From: Diphasiastrum complanatum
Taxonomy: Eukaryota > Streptophyta > Lycopodiopsida > Lycopodiales > Lycopodiaceae
DNA: 64,000 nt
Assembly (NCBI GenBank): GCA_029204225.1
Contig: CM055106.1
Location: forward strand, 48,249,337-48,313,336
Direction of reading: 5' to 3'
Each line of letters opens with the position of its first letter. Position 1 is the stretch's first letter. This document shows positions 12,641 through 21,935 of the stretch, in pieces. The translations under genes and the position numbers were made by a program. Under the pieces are notes generated by a model. The model saw only the letters and a list, made by a program, of their open reading frames with translations, ran no database searches and was not told the DNA's origin.

Positions 12641-13344
12641 TGACGACAAGACATGAAGCGAAAATGTTCATGAACACCCTGACGAAGAGACATGAACGTG
12701 AAAAGTTTGCAAAAGAAAATTATTCATGATATAGTAGGAGAAATCAGATGACGTGAAAGTCAAACGACTCGAAGCGACACAAAAATCTTCGCGACACTTT
12801 TCGACCTTCATGCTCCAAAGGATCAAGAAGATCATGCAAGTACCAGGAAGTACAAAAACCCCTGATCTGATATGATGACGTTAGCGGAAGAGTATTAGGA
12901 GGTGCCTAACCCACCTTTCTTGTAATCCGTAATTAGTTACCAAAAAACAAGAGGATCAATAGATGATACTGTAGCTATTATGCACATATCACTCTTATTT
13001 TAGTCTGATCTTGAATGAATTATTGTCTGCCATTGCTTGTGCATCTCATTCACTCATTTATCAATTCTGCACATTGGTTCAGTTTTTGTTGAATGTTGTG
13101 TTAATCTAAAACGTAGATCAACAGTGTTTGTCTACATTCTAGAGGATTATAGGTATGATATAGCCGGCAGTGACCAACAATCATATATGAAATCCATCCG
13201 AATTGTTTTTCATTCGTGATTAATTTGATTTCACTGCAACAATGTCAATATCAGAGCTTGTTCAAGTTTCGTTTCATTTCGTCCAATTTCACTTCATTTT
13301 CGTTTCGTTTCGTTTGAGAGCCTGATTGATATTTGCAATTAGCG
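12641..13344 (+). repeat. Copia-B 3' LTR, internally deleted and truncated
   Basis: Starts TGACGACAAGACATG directly after pol. It lacks about 250 bases present in the LTR at 9996 (the region with the (TA)n and gagcgagac words). It extends further 3' into a segment with repeated TTTCGTTTCATTTCG words matching the minus-strand LTR at 35219, and breaks off near 13344. Confidence 0.7.
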
Positions 13345-13641
13345 TTACCCACATATTCTTGGCATCATCCAAAAGCTAGAGAATATTCTCTCTAGGATCC
13401 CTCCAATCCTATCAAAAATATTTGACCTCCTATTCTTGCACAAAAGCTGTCAATCACCATGCAAAAGCTCCATAGGTCCAATTAGAGCACATGGGCTCTC
13501 ATAAGATTTTTATTACATTACTGGCCAAGCCCGAAATGATATGGCATAACTAATAATCTTATACACTGGAGTACATGCTATCCATGTCAGGAATTATTTT
13601 GTATCACAAATATTGGACATATATGTAACATGTTCCCCCCC
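13345..13641 (-). repeat. probable Ty3 chromovirus 3' LTR and polypurine tract
   Basis: On the minus strand the pol remnant is followed by a G-rich polypurine tract (13631-13641) and then TGTTACATATATG, a plausible LTR start. The far end of this LTR is not defined and no second copy was found in the window. Confidence 0.4.
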
Positions 13642-14649
13642 TTGAACTATTTCTATCCTCATAAGTGGAAACTAGGGAAGTTCTTCTTTATGCTTTCAAC
13701 CCTTTCCCACGACATCCTCAGTCCAATCCTTCCACCTAATCAAGCACTCAGACATAGAATGATTTCTCAATTCTAAGATATACGCAATCATCAAATTTAA
13801 AATCTTTGAGAGACCTCTTAAGATCAACATAGTGCTTAGCTCTATCCCGAGCACTACAGATACTATCACATGCCACTTGCAACATTTCTTGCATATCACG
13901 CAAGAAATCTGCAACTTTCTGGATCTTAACAGACTTAGACTTCACATTTATCGAAGATCTAGGTTGAAAACCGTACATCAACATAAACGGACTATAACCT
14001 GTAGCATAATGTTTTTGACTATTATAAGCGAACTCCATCAAATGAATGTAATCTTCCCACTGAGACTGCATGTGAGACACATAAGTCCTCAACATATCCT
14101 CTATAGTCTAAGTAGTTCTTTCCATCTAACCATTTGATTCATGATGATCAATAGAACTAAAACTAAGCAAGGTTTCTAGCTTATGGAATACAACTGACCA
14201 AAAGTGACCTGTTGTTATGAGATTTGAGTGGAATCATGATTTCCAAACTATTTATGATACCTCCTATTGCTTCACAAAGATGTGATTCTAGTAACGATTC
14301 CCGAAAAACTCACTTAACTTGATTCATAGTTGAAAACGCCTGTAACTTAGGATCTTTGTCACTAACAATATCACTTGGCAATCCATAAAGCTGAATAATC
14401 TTTCCAAAAAGATCTAGGCTAAATCAGAAGCCTTTGTAGTTGACTTCATTGGTATGTGCGTAGCTAACTTTGTTAACATGTCCACAACAATTCAAATAGA
14501 ATCATTCTGACATATGGGGTCTTTGGAAGTCCAACTACAAAATCAATAGATATGCTTTCCCATCATTTATGAGGGATATCTAATAAGACTCGACAAATGG
14601 CTTGAGTTTTGGCCAATAAAATTCTCTTCCGACCAAGTCCAAAGTCATG
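13642..14649 (-). pseudogene. Ty3 chromovirus integrase and chromodomain, broken
   Basis: The minus strand carries the 3' part of a Ty3 pol. It has a remnant of the integrase zinc-binding region with REFYWPKLKPFVESY (about 14580-14640), a degraded core, and the C-terminal integrase block with MEFAYNSQKHYATGYSPF and the conserved FMLMYGFQP (13960-14095). A terminal piece with ECLIRWKDWTED (about 13710-13760) resembles a chromodomain, as in chromoviruses. The frames are broken by stops and shifts. The 5' end is cut at 14650 by the Copia-E LTR, and the rest of the element is not seen beyond Copia-E. Confidence 0.8.
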
Positions 14650-14651
14650 TG

Positions 14652-15312
14652 TGTTAGAATTAAGCAATTTTCACATGGTTTTTGATGTATTTTGACATCT
14701 ATGTGGATCCACACATGTGAGGACCTGTCCACATGTGTGAAATGACACTTGTAATATTCAGATCCATTTTGATTAGCTTTCATTTGAGTCTAATATGACA
14801 TCTCCTAAATTATAGGAGTTAGGTCCTAAATTGTAGAAATCTAGAAGGTCAACACAAACCACCAATGGATGATGTGGCAAACTTCATAGATCTTATCCAA
14901 AGTGGATATGTACAATGAGCTATCCCACACGTGCTGGATGCAGATTAAAGAGAGATTATGGTGATTTGGTACTTGATTCATGATGGATCCATTGTTGAGC
15001 TAATGATGAGAAATCTTGGTTTGTGAAGCAATCTTTGTGTTTTGACTCTCTTAAGCGCTTTCTTTGTGGATGAATGCTTAGTAAATGATAAGTAAACTAT
15101 TTCTCTGTTATCAGGCCATACAGAAGCTGTACTTCACACGTGTGAAGCCGTGGATCATCTTTTTTGATTGTTCTTGCTTGGAATCACAAAGATTATCAAG
15201 TAGAAGCTAGATTTAGAAGCTAGTCTTGATATAGATCAAGATCCCAAGCTACCAATCACTATTTGTGATCATTTGTAGATCAATTTCAGTCCTTAAACTC
15301 TGAAATTTGACA
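14652..15312 (+). repeat. Copia-E 5' LTR
   Basis: Starts TGTTAGAATT within the Ty3 pol remnant and ends AAATTTGACA, directly before the primer-binding site. It contains several near-palindromes built on CACACGTGTG or CACATGTG. No 3' LTR partner is present because the element is truncated. Confidence 0.75.
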
Positions 15313-15324
15313 TGGTATCAGATC
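15313..15324 (+). promoter_or_regulatory. Copia-E primer-binding site
   Basis: TGGTATCAGATC, one base off the usual tRNA-iMet site, directly after the LTR end. Confidence 0.75.
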
Positions 15325-15935
15325 CAAGTCAAAGAGCTTAGTTGATGATCCAAAAATCTTCACTTTGGTGAAAGCATTGGTGCTAGATTCACTTTGAAGG
15401 AGGGTGACCTTTTCTAATAGTTTACTTGTGATGTTGAGGTTCAGATTAGTGTGTAAAGTTTAGATGTACTTCTCACACATGTGAGAGGCTACTGGAGTTG
15501 TACTTTCACCAAAACTTTGTGTTTTTTCAATATTTAAGCTTCAAACAAGTTGTGTAGAGTGAAACTAGTGATGTGCTTATGAAAAACCATTGTTTCCATT
15601 TTAGATTTGATGAGTGAATGGTGTTAGAATCTTATTAAACCTATAAATCCTTGAGAGAGAATTTGAGGCTTATGTTTTTTAGTTCAAGAGTGAAACTAAA
15701 ACCAATTCTAAACACCATAGGAAGGCATTGGCTCTTCCAAAAATCAAATCCAAGGTTCTAAGTGAATAGATTGTGTAGAATACACTTTCCAAAATCTTTT
15801 TGAGTTCAAGATCATTATAGATCTTGCTTCTTGAGTCTAGTGAGATTCAAGAGAGTAGCATTTTAGCTAAATTCTGAGAAAGGAAGAAGGGAGAGCCTTT
15901 GAATAGTACATTTGTTGTACTTGTTACTAGATAGA

Positions 15936-17641
15936 ATGGGTTCAATTGGAGCCTATCTTCTTGAGACTAGTGAACGGCTAAATTCTAATAATTATTCAAC
16001 TTGGAAAGTAAGAATGGAGTCACTAGTTGTGCTCCAAGATATGTTTGATCTTGTCATAGGAGAGGAAGAAGAACCTCAAGGAGGGCAAGATCAAGTGAGG
16101 TACAAAAAGAGAGCTAGACTAGCATTAAATTGCTTGAAAATGAATGTTAGTAATGAACTTCTAAAGGAAGTGGCATCCTATACCTCGGCCAAGGAGGCAT
16201 GGAACTACCTCAAAGGGATTTATGAATCCAAAAATAGCTCTAGAGTGCTTATGATTAGAAACAAAGTTCTTCAAAGCATTAGAGGGAGTGATGAGAGTGC
16301 TCAAGAGTATGTCTTGAGAGTAAAATCTCTCAACAAAGAACTTTCCATCATTAGTGAGGGTATTCATGATGATGAACTTGTTCAAATCATTTTGAATGGT
16401 CTTGGAGATGAGTTCTCCAATCTTGTACAAAGCTTTGCTATTCAAGATGCACTACCTTCCATTGACAAGCTCCATAGTGTGCTTGTGGCCGAGGAGAGTA
16501 GGATCCTTCATGTCAAGCAAAGGATTTGATCCTTAAAGTTGCATGATGGTGATGAGAAGGCCAACTTCTCAAGCAAGGGAAAGGAAAAGTCAAAGAAGAA
16601 GATCCAACACAAGGAGACCAAGAATGATGATCACCCATCAAGCTCCAAAGGTGGAAAGAAGAACAAAGCCAAACTCAAGTGCTTCTTTTGTGGAAAGACG
16701 AAGAATGCACAAGGAGAGAGCAAACAAGACAACCTCACTCTTGAGGAAGATGAGGATGAAGTGGATTCATCCTTGATGTCTTCTACATCAACATCAAAGA
16801 GCTACTCCAATGACACATGGTGGATTGATAGTGGGGCTAGTTCCCACATGACATTCCAAAAGGATTTTTTCTCAACTCTTGTACCTTTTGTAGGTTGTAA
16901 AAAGTCTATTCTAACAACAAGTGATCAAGAATGTAGAATAGATGGAGTGGGAACTATTCCCTTAAGTCTTGGATCCTCTAAAAGAGTAGATCTTGATAAT
17001 GTACTCTATGTTCCTACACTCACTAAGAATTTGTTAAGCGTAGGACAATTGATGGATGATGGCTTAGATGTCCATTTAAAGCATGGTGTTTTCTCCATAA
17101 TGATGAATAATACTTGCATTGTAAAGGGATTCAAGCAAGGAAGGCTTTTTAAGCTTGATGCTAATGTTTTTTCTGGAAGTGTGGACATGGTGAAGGAGAG
17201 CTCAATCAAGTGGAGCTTTGGCGTAAGAGGCTGGGCCCCCCAACTTCAAATCTATGGAGATGCTATGCACCAAGGATCTTGCTCTCGGCCTTCCAAAGAC
17301 ACTCTCAAAGTGTGGAGAAAGTTGTGAAACTTGTAGCCTCTCAAAGGCACACAAGCTACCTTTTGATATCTCTTCCACTAGATCTACAAAAGCATTAGAT
17401 CTTATTCATAGTGATGTGCACTCTTTTCTCAAGAATCTAATGGAGGTGCATCTATGTATGTATCTTTATTGATGATTACTCTAGATACACTTGGATTGAA
17501 CTTTTGGATTCCAAAATTAAAGTGTTTGAAGCTTTTGTTAAGTTCAAAGAAGTGATAGTGGTGGAGAGTATATCTCCACCAAGATGATAGAGTTTTGTAA
17601 ATCCAATGGCATTAAGAGAGAACTTACATGTACTTATAGGC
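15936..17641 (+). pseudogene. Copia-E gag, protease and partial integrase
   Basis: Gag begins MGSIGAYLLETSERL (15936; the Met at 15912 is less likely because the related Copia-A gag starts at the matching place). It reads openly for about 197 codons to a TGA at 16527. The frame resumes to a Lys-rich stretch and a truncated zinc knuckle: CFFCGK is present but the His and final Cys are missing. The protease signature WWIDSGASSHMT lies near 16820. The GAG-pre-integrase region is shifted in frame near 17205-17250 and the integrase start (DLIHSDVHS, FIDDYSRYTW) follows. The element ends abruptly near 17641 inside the integrase core. Reverse transcriptase and RNase H are absent. Confidence 0.85.
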
Positions 17642-17892
17642 CTGCTTGTAGTCCATCCCGATGTTAGACAATATCTTTCGTGTCTCATCTCTTGTCTCAG
17701 GCATGACATTCCCTTCTGGGAGAATTTTGTTTTTCAATAGTCTGTACATGACAAAAGAAGTCATTGTAAAAAAAATATCACTCGATGTCCAAATTGTAAA
17801 TTTTGTTTCGAAGCAAAAATGACAAGTAGATGAATTTTTTTTTACTCAAATAATGATGTGAGGCTTTGGTCACTCCATCTATATTTGAAGAT
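17642..17892. other. junction sequence, no gene seen
   Basis: Follows the broken Copia-E integrase. No protein or known repeat recognised; the left end of the 17.9-21.7 kb composite is somewhere here but no terminal inverted repeat or target duplication could be identified. Confidence 0.3.
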
Positions 17893-18144
17893 TTAATAGA
17901 AGTAGAGAAGTCGCCAAACGAGATGTCTTTGCTCCAAGATACAATGCGCTCTTTGATTCTTCTCGAAATTTTCTTTCTTCTTTAGACAAAAGTGCCTCCT
18001 CATCTTGTTCATTGTGTCTAGCTGAATATTGTTCTCGTACATATCATCCAACATGTCTCCCATGACTTCAAATTTATCATTCATTGGAAGATCTAGATGA
18101 GCTAGATTCAGATGCATTAGTCTCTTGATTAATGCGCTCATCAA
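17893..18144 (-). other. unrecognised 83-codon ORF (minus)
   Basis: An open minus-strand frame, Met- and Asn-rich, with a predicted helical, charged middle (about 50 residues). It overlaps the last codons of the Arg-rich exon at 18077-18279 in another frame. It could be a further exon, or 3' untranslated sequence of that gene that happens to be open. No family recognised. Confidence 0.25.
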
Positions 18145-18279
18145 TTTCCATCATCTCTTTTAAGCCTTGATGTAGACGACGAGGTAATTGCTTTATATGT
18201 GTACCGTTGTATTGCATTCGTCGTCTACGTCGACCATTACAAGGATTATTGTCTCCAACACTAAATGAGGTGAAGAATC
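18077..18279 (-). pseudogene. probable 3' exon of the SET-domain gene
   Basis: Minus-strand exon-like segment. It is preceded by a splice-acceptor-like TTTTGATATATAG and reads openly to a TGA at 18077-18079. The product has a run of five arginines, then basic and acidic stretches, and ends in a Ser-rich tail. In phase 2 it can be joined to the SET ORF (18603-18902) through weak donor-like GT sites near the end of that ORF. It is therefore inferred to be the C-terminal tail of the SET protein. The join is inference and no homology was recognised. Confidence 0.4.
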
Positions 18280-18305
18280 CTATATATCAAAATAACAAGA
18301 AGTAG

Positions 18306-18357
18306 GTTGAAACAATGTTTGATAAACATTTCCTCCCAATACTTGATAGATCTAAAT
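18306..18357 (-). repeat. duplicated piece of the SET C-terminal exon
   Basis: Similar to 18651-18698 in the same orientation, sharing the words ggttgaaac, ttgat-aaca, tcctccc and cttgatagatct or close variants. On the minus strand it would encode a degenerate version of the SET end block (E-E-x-F-I-K). The 345-bp spacing suggests a local partial duplication. Confidence 0.6.
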
Positions 18358-18602
18358 GTTGCATATGAATATAAATTACCTCTTAGTTTAAAAAGTATGA
18401 ACATACCAATGTATCTATTAGACAGATTTGTCTTTTCAACTTGTTAACATTCAATGAACTCAAAGACGAATAATGCTCCTAACATTTAATCTAGACAAAT
18501 GACGAATAATGCTCCTAACATTTGACATATTTAATGACACAAACCAAATACAATCAAGATGAATGGATTATACATCTCTACATATCAACAAAATTTAAAT
18601 TT

Positions 18603-19480
18603 TCACATTTGACTTATTGTCTTTTGCAAGCATTTGGGTAGAGGATGGTTGAAACTATACTTGATGAACAATTCCTCCCCAAACCTGATAGATCTAGTGG
18701 CACAGACCATTACATAAGTGCCCTTTACATTCCTAGTAACATATTCTTCTTTTCCATTGGTGCGTTCTTCAAAATCACAATTCGTCAATAGAGGGCCCTT
18801 GAGATGTTGCCTCCTTGCATGCGTTGCTCCTCTAAAGAACAAGCATTTGCATTCAAGCCATATACTTGCATCCTCCATTGGTGATGACACAAAGCATGCC
18901 AATCACCCCAATTGTATTGAGGTCCTACATATGGCATCAATGTCACAACACTATTTAAAGGGACCTCAATACTACTCAATGCAAAAAGGCCCAAACCAGC
19001 CTCAGGAAAGTGTTCACTAGGCATGATCATGTACATTCGACCCCAATACGTAAATGGTGTTCCACATAATGGTAATGGTGATTGGAGTGGCCAACACGAA
19101 TATCTACTTCTAATAAAAGTTTTTACTAATGGTTGCAAGCTAGGTGGAAGAGGAAGGTCAGACAAAGAACCTAGAATGTCTTTTGACACATCAACAGTGC
19201 GTAGTAATTTGCAATTATTTTTCAAACTAGTCATAATACGTCCAAGACGTGTTCTCTTTTTTAAAGGGGTGGCCAAGTTTGTGGAATCCACGTGGAGTAT
19301 CGTGGAGGACTCATGTGCAACATCTAGGATAGGTGTGGTTGGGTGGTAAGAACGTTCTAGAGATTTGGAGACATGGATTGAATCACAAGGCATTGATGAA
19401 CTAATTATATCATGCAAGGGATTCTCGATCTCTCTTGCAACTCTTTTTCTTAAAACCAACTTATGGTCCTTCTTCTGCAA
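18603..19480 (-). pseudogene. SET-domain protein (lysine methyltransferase-like) fragment
   Basis: Two overlapping minus-strand frames together make one SET-like domain. The first (19480-18785) has a 130-residue basic N-terminal part, then GLGLFALSSIEV and VVTLMPYVG, matching the opening strands of SET domains (GxGxFA, then V-x-x-Y-x-G). The second (18902-18603) supplies an NCDFE block and ATRSIRFGEELFIKYSF, matching the closing TRDI-x-x-GEEL-x-x-x-Y strand. Reading must shift by one frame near 18800, so the copy is probably broken. The NHSCxPN motif typical of active SET enzymes is not recognisable. The upstream edge at 19478 looks like a splice acceptor, so earlier exons are missing. SET enzymes methylate protein lysines; activity here is doubtful. 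Confidence 0.6.
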
Positions 19481-20417
19481 AAGTTGAAAATGCGTGTAGT
19501 GTGTATTATGATCTTAATCCACGTGGTGGAGTTATAAAAAATACGCGTGGCAATGTAGTTTATGCCCGTTTGCATGATTTAGTTGCTTTAGATTACATGT
19601 TCGATTGGTCCTCCCAATCGCTTGAAGACAAAAATAAAATAATAGAGACTTTGTATTCTGAATTCCCTCAATCCAATGCTTTTAGTAGGACTTGGGCCTT
19701 GAATACAATGTGCCTTTGGATTTGAAACAAAAGGCAATTGATGAGAAGAGCCGTGAGGAATCCCAAGAATCCACAAAGCCTGGATGGTGCTCCAAAAGGG
19801 ATTGGAGGAAGGTGAAAGGGGAATTGTTGCAAAACAATCCCCAAAAGTATGAACAACAACGTAGAGCCACCGCCGAGAAGCTCTTAAAACATGGCCAAAG
19901 TCACTTGGGATTGAGAAGAAGGGGCAATCTAGAGGCCCAATTTGTAAGTGCAATATTTTTTAATATGATTCTATTTTTGTAGTGAGATTGTTAATGTTTT
20001 TTATTGCTAAACTATATTGTATTGCTAAACTATGTTTTTTTTGTTGAAGGTAGCTTAGTGATTTTGGAAGACACATGACCGCCGCAGAGTACAAGCAAGG
20101 CTACGATCATGGATATGCTGACCTTAAGGCTTTTATGGAATCCCATGGATTGTTTCCAATCGTAAACTCTTAACCTGTATTGTTTTGTGATTGTTTACTT
20201 TGTGGTTTACAAGTAAGTTTAATCTCAATTTAATTAAATCTTTGATTCTATTTTGTAGAGAGGCTCTACAACTTCAAGTCTTCGTGATGTGGAAGAGAAT
20301 GTGGAAGAGAACATGGAAGAGTACGTGAATGAGAGCGAAGGGGAGTTTGAAGATGTGGACACCAACGTACACCTACAAGATCAAGGAGGCGAGGAGGGAG
20401 GAAGTGATGATGAGTAG
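19435..20417 (+). pseudogene. multi-exon transposon-accessory-like gene (Transposase_24/TNP1-like), fragment
   Basis: The plus strand shows three exon-like parts. The first, about 19480-19943, has LHDLVALDYMFDW followed by a helix pair, then KPGWCSKRDWRKVKG and a HGQSHLGLRRRG block. The second, 20054-20161, includes AAEYKQGYDHGYADL. The third, 20259-20417, is very acidic and ends at a TAG. The introns at 19944-20053 and 20162-20258 are GT-AG and both keep phase 0. The layout (DW motif, W-R-K helix, H-x-x-G-x-x-S block, coiled acidic tail) resembles the plant En/Spm-associated Transposase_24 family, whose products can bind element ends. A frameshift near 19690 separates the first 80 codons from the rest, and the 5' exons are missing. 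No catalytic DDE transposase is visible. The family call is tentative. Confidence 0.5.
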
Positions 20418-21170
20418 AGGTTTTTAAATTAAATGTAAGGCCTTGTAGAAGGCAATGTAGGAAGAGAGAATTTATTCTCTCATCAATGTACTTGTTTTTA
20501 AATCAATTAATATGATGTTTTGGCATCACATCATTCTTGCAAAATTTTTGAATGCATATATCTTTAATCCATGAATGCAAATGTATAGTCTATTGAATGC
20601 ACATCTATTGATTGCAAATGTATCTATTGATGTATTCAATGCAATGTATAGTCTATTTAATGCACATCTATGCAATGCAAATGTATCCATTGATGAATTC
20701 AATGCAATGTATCACATGATTTGCATGCTAGAATGCACAATAAAAAGTAATGGAAATAGATAACACATTAAGTTATCAACTAAATATTGAATGAATCAAA
20801 ATAAATGTGAATTTACCTTTACTATTGTATCTCCATTGTTTTGCAATTTTTGCTTTTCCTTTTGCATGCACTTGATCTTTGAATCCTTTGCAATGAAAGC
20901 TCATTTTTCATTTTTCATATCCAAACCTACATCACAAACAAAAAAGATCCTAAAACTTATGATCACAAAACACATACTATTAACATCCATCAATGAACTA
21001 AAAATCCTAAACACTATCAATCTTCTCACTCACATTCATCCTCATCTCATTCTCACTCCCATCTATACTCTCTTTTTCTCTCTCTCACACAACACAAAAA
21101 TAGAAAGTCACCTCTAGTTTCGGAGCGAACCACATTTTGGTTCGCGCCAAATGTTTTTTTTGGACAAAAA
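20418..21170. other. no gene; 3' flank of the transposon-like gene
   Basis: AT-rich sequence without credible coding potential; short open frames are chance. Contains the 64-bp tandem repeat listed separately and, near 21060-21090, a CT-rich stretch. Confidence 0.5.
20578..20704 (+). repeat. 64-bp tandem repeat, two copies
   Basis: Units 20578-20641 and 20642-20704 share tgtatagtctatt-aatgcacatctat and tgcaaatgtat-cattgatg-attcaatg with few differences. Within each unit the word tgcaaatgtat recurs, suggesting an older half-unit duplication. Confidence 0.8.
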
Positions 21171-21670
21171 ATTTTGCTTGGATTATCCACGCGTGGATAA
21201 TCCACACAAATTCTAGAAACCTTTCCGCGTGGATACCGTGTGGATATAAAAAAAAATTTATCCACGTGGTATCCATGACCTCAATTCTCTGGATTTTGCA
21301 TGGATAAAGCGAATTTAGCGTGGATAATCCACGCCTGGATAATTATCCACGCAGTATCCACGCGAAAGCCGAGCCTTTTTTATTTAATTTTTACTATGGC
21401 GTGGATTATCTACGCGTGGATTATCCACACAAAATTAGAATTCCTATTTCTGGCTTCGAGTGTCGGAGGTTTGCCCGGCTGTCAGTAGTTGAACTTGGCA
21501 TGGATAATCCACGCGTGGATAATCCACGCATTTTGAATTTCATGACATCCGGCCGATCTGCTGCCGGAAAAGACATTTGCGTGGAACATCCACGCATGGA
21601 TAATCCACGCGTATATCCACGCCAATCCGCGACTATATCCATGCAAATTTTTTTTGCCCGCGCGTCCTCC
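21171..21670. repeat. palindromic GCGTGGAT/ATCCACGC array
   Basis: About 500 bases holding roughly 20 copies of the 8-mer GCGTGGAT or its complement ATCCACGC, many joined as the perfect palindromes GCGTGGATAATCCACGC and ATTATCCACGCGTGGATAAT (for example 21179-21206, 21319-21364, 21398-21430, 21497-21531, 21579-21625). Copies differ by single substitutions (CATGGAT, GTGTGGAT). Clustered short inverted repeats near an end are typical of subterminal binding sites in En/Spm-like DNA transposons, where an accessory protein binds. Here the array lies about 750 bases downstream of the Transposase_24-like gene. Confidence 0.85.
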
Positions 21671-21935
21671 TTTGTATTGTGTGTGGATATTTACTATATG
21701 TGTTCTTGTGCCTAACCAAGTTGCAGATGCTCTTAGTTGAATTGGTGCATCAAATGAACTTTCATTCACCCATATTTCCACTTATCTATATCTTTCATTG
21801 AGAGGAACGCACTTGGAAAATGGTTGAGATTGGAAGAGAGATTAACTCATAGGGATCTCAGAATCCTAAGAAAGATAAAAATATTGTTGAATAGTTTTTC
21901 ATTCGAGGTGGTTTTCTATTTCGAAATGGAAAGTT
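21671..21935. other. no gene; right edge of composite
   Basis: No protein recognised. The word TTGCAGATGCTCTTAG at about 21721-21736 is reminiscent of terminal sequences of plant DNA transposons (GAGCATCT type when reversed), but no matching left end was found. Confidence 0.3.

Noticed and set aside
17476-17709. Minus-strand 77-codon ORF
   Set aside because: It is the reverse of the Copia-E integrase fragment and spans its broken edge.
21171-21670. CRISPR-like array
   Set aside because: Repeats are short palindromes with irregular spacing, in a plant genome; no uniform spacers.
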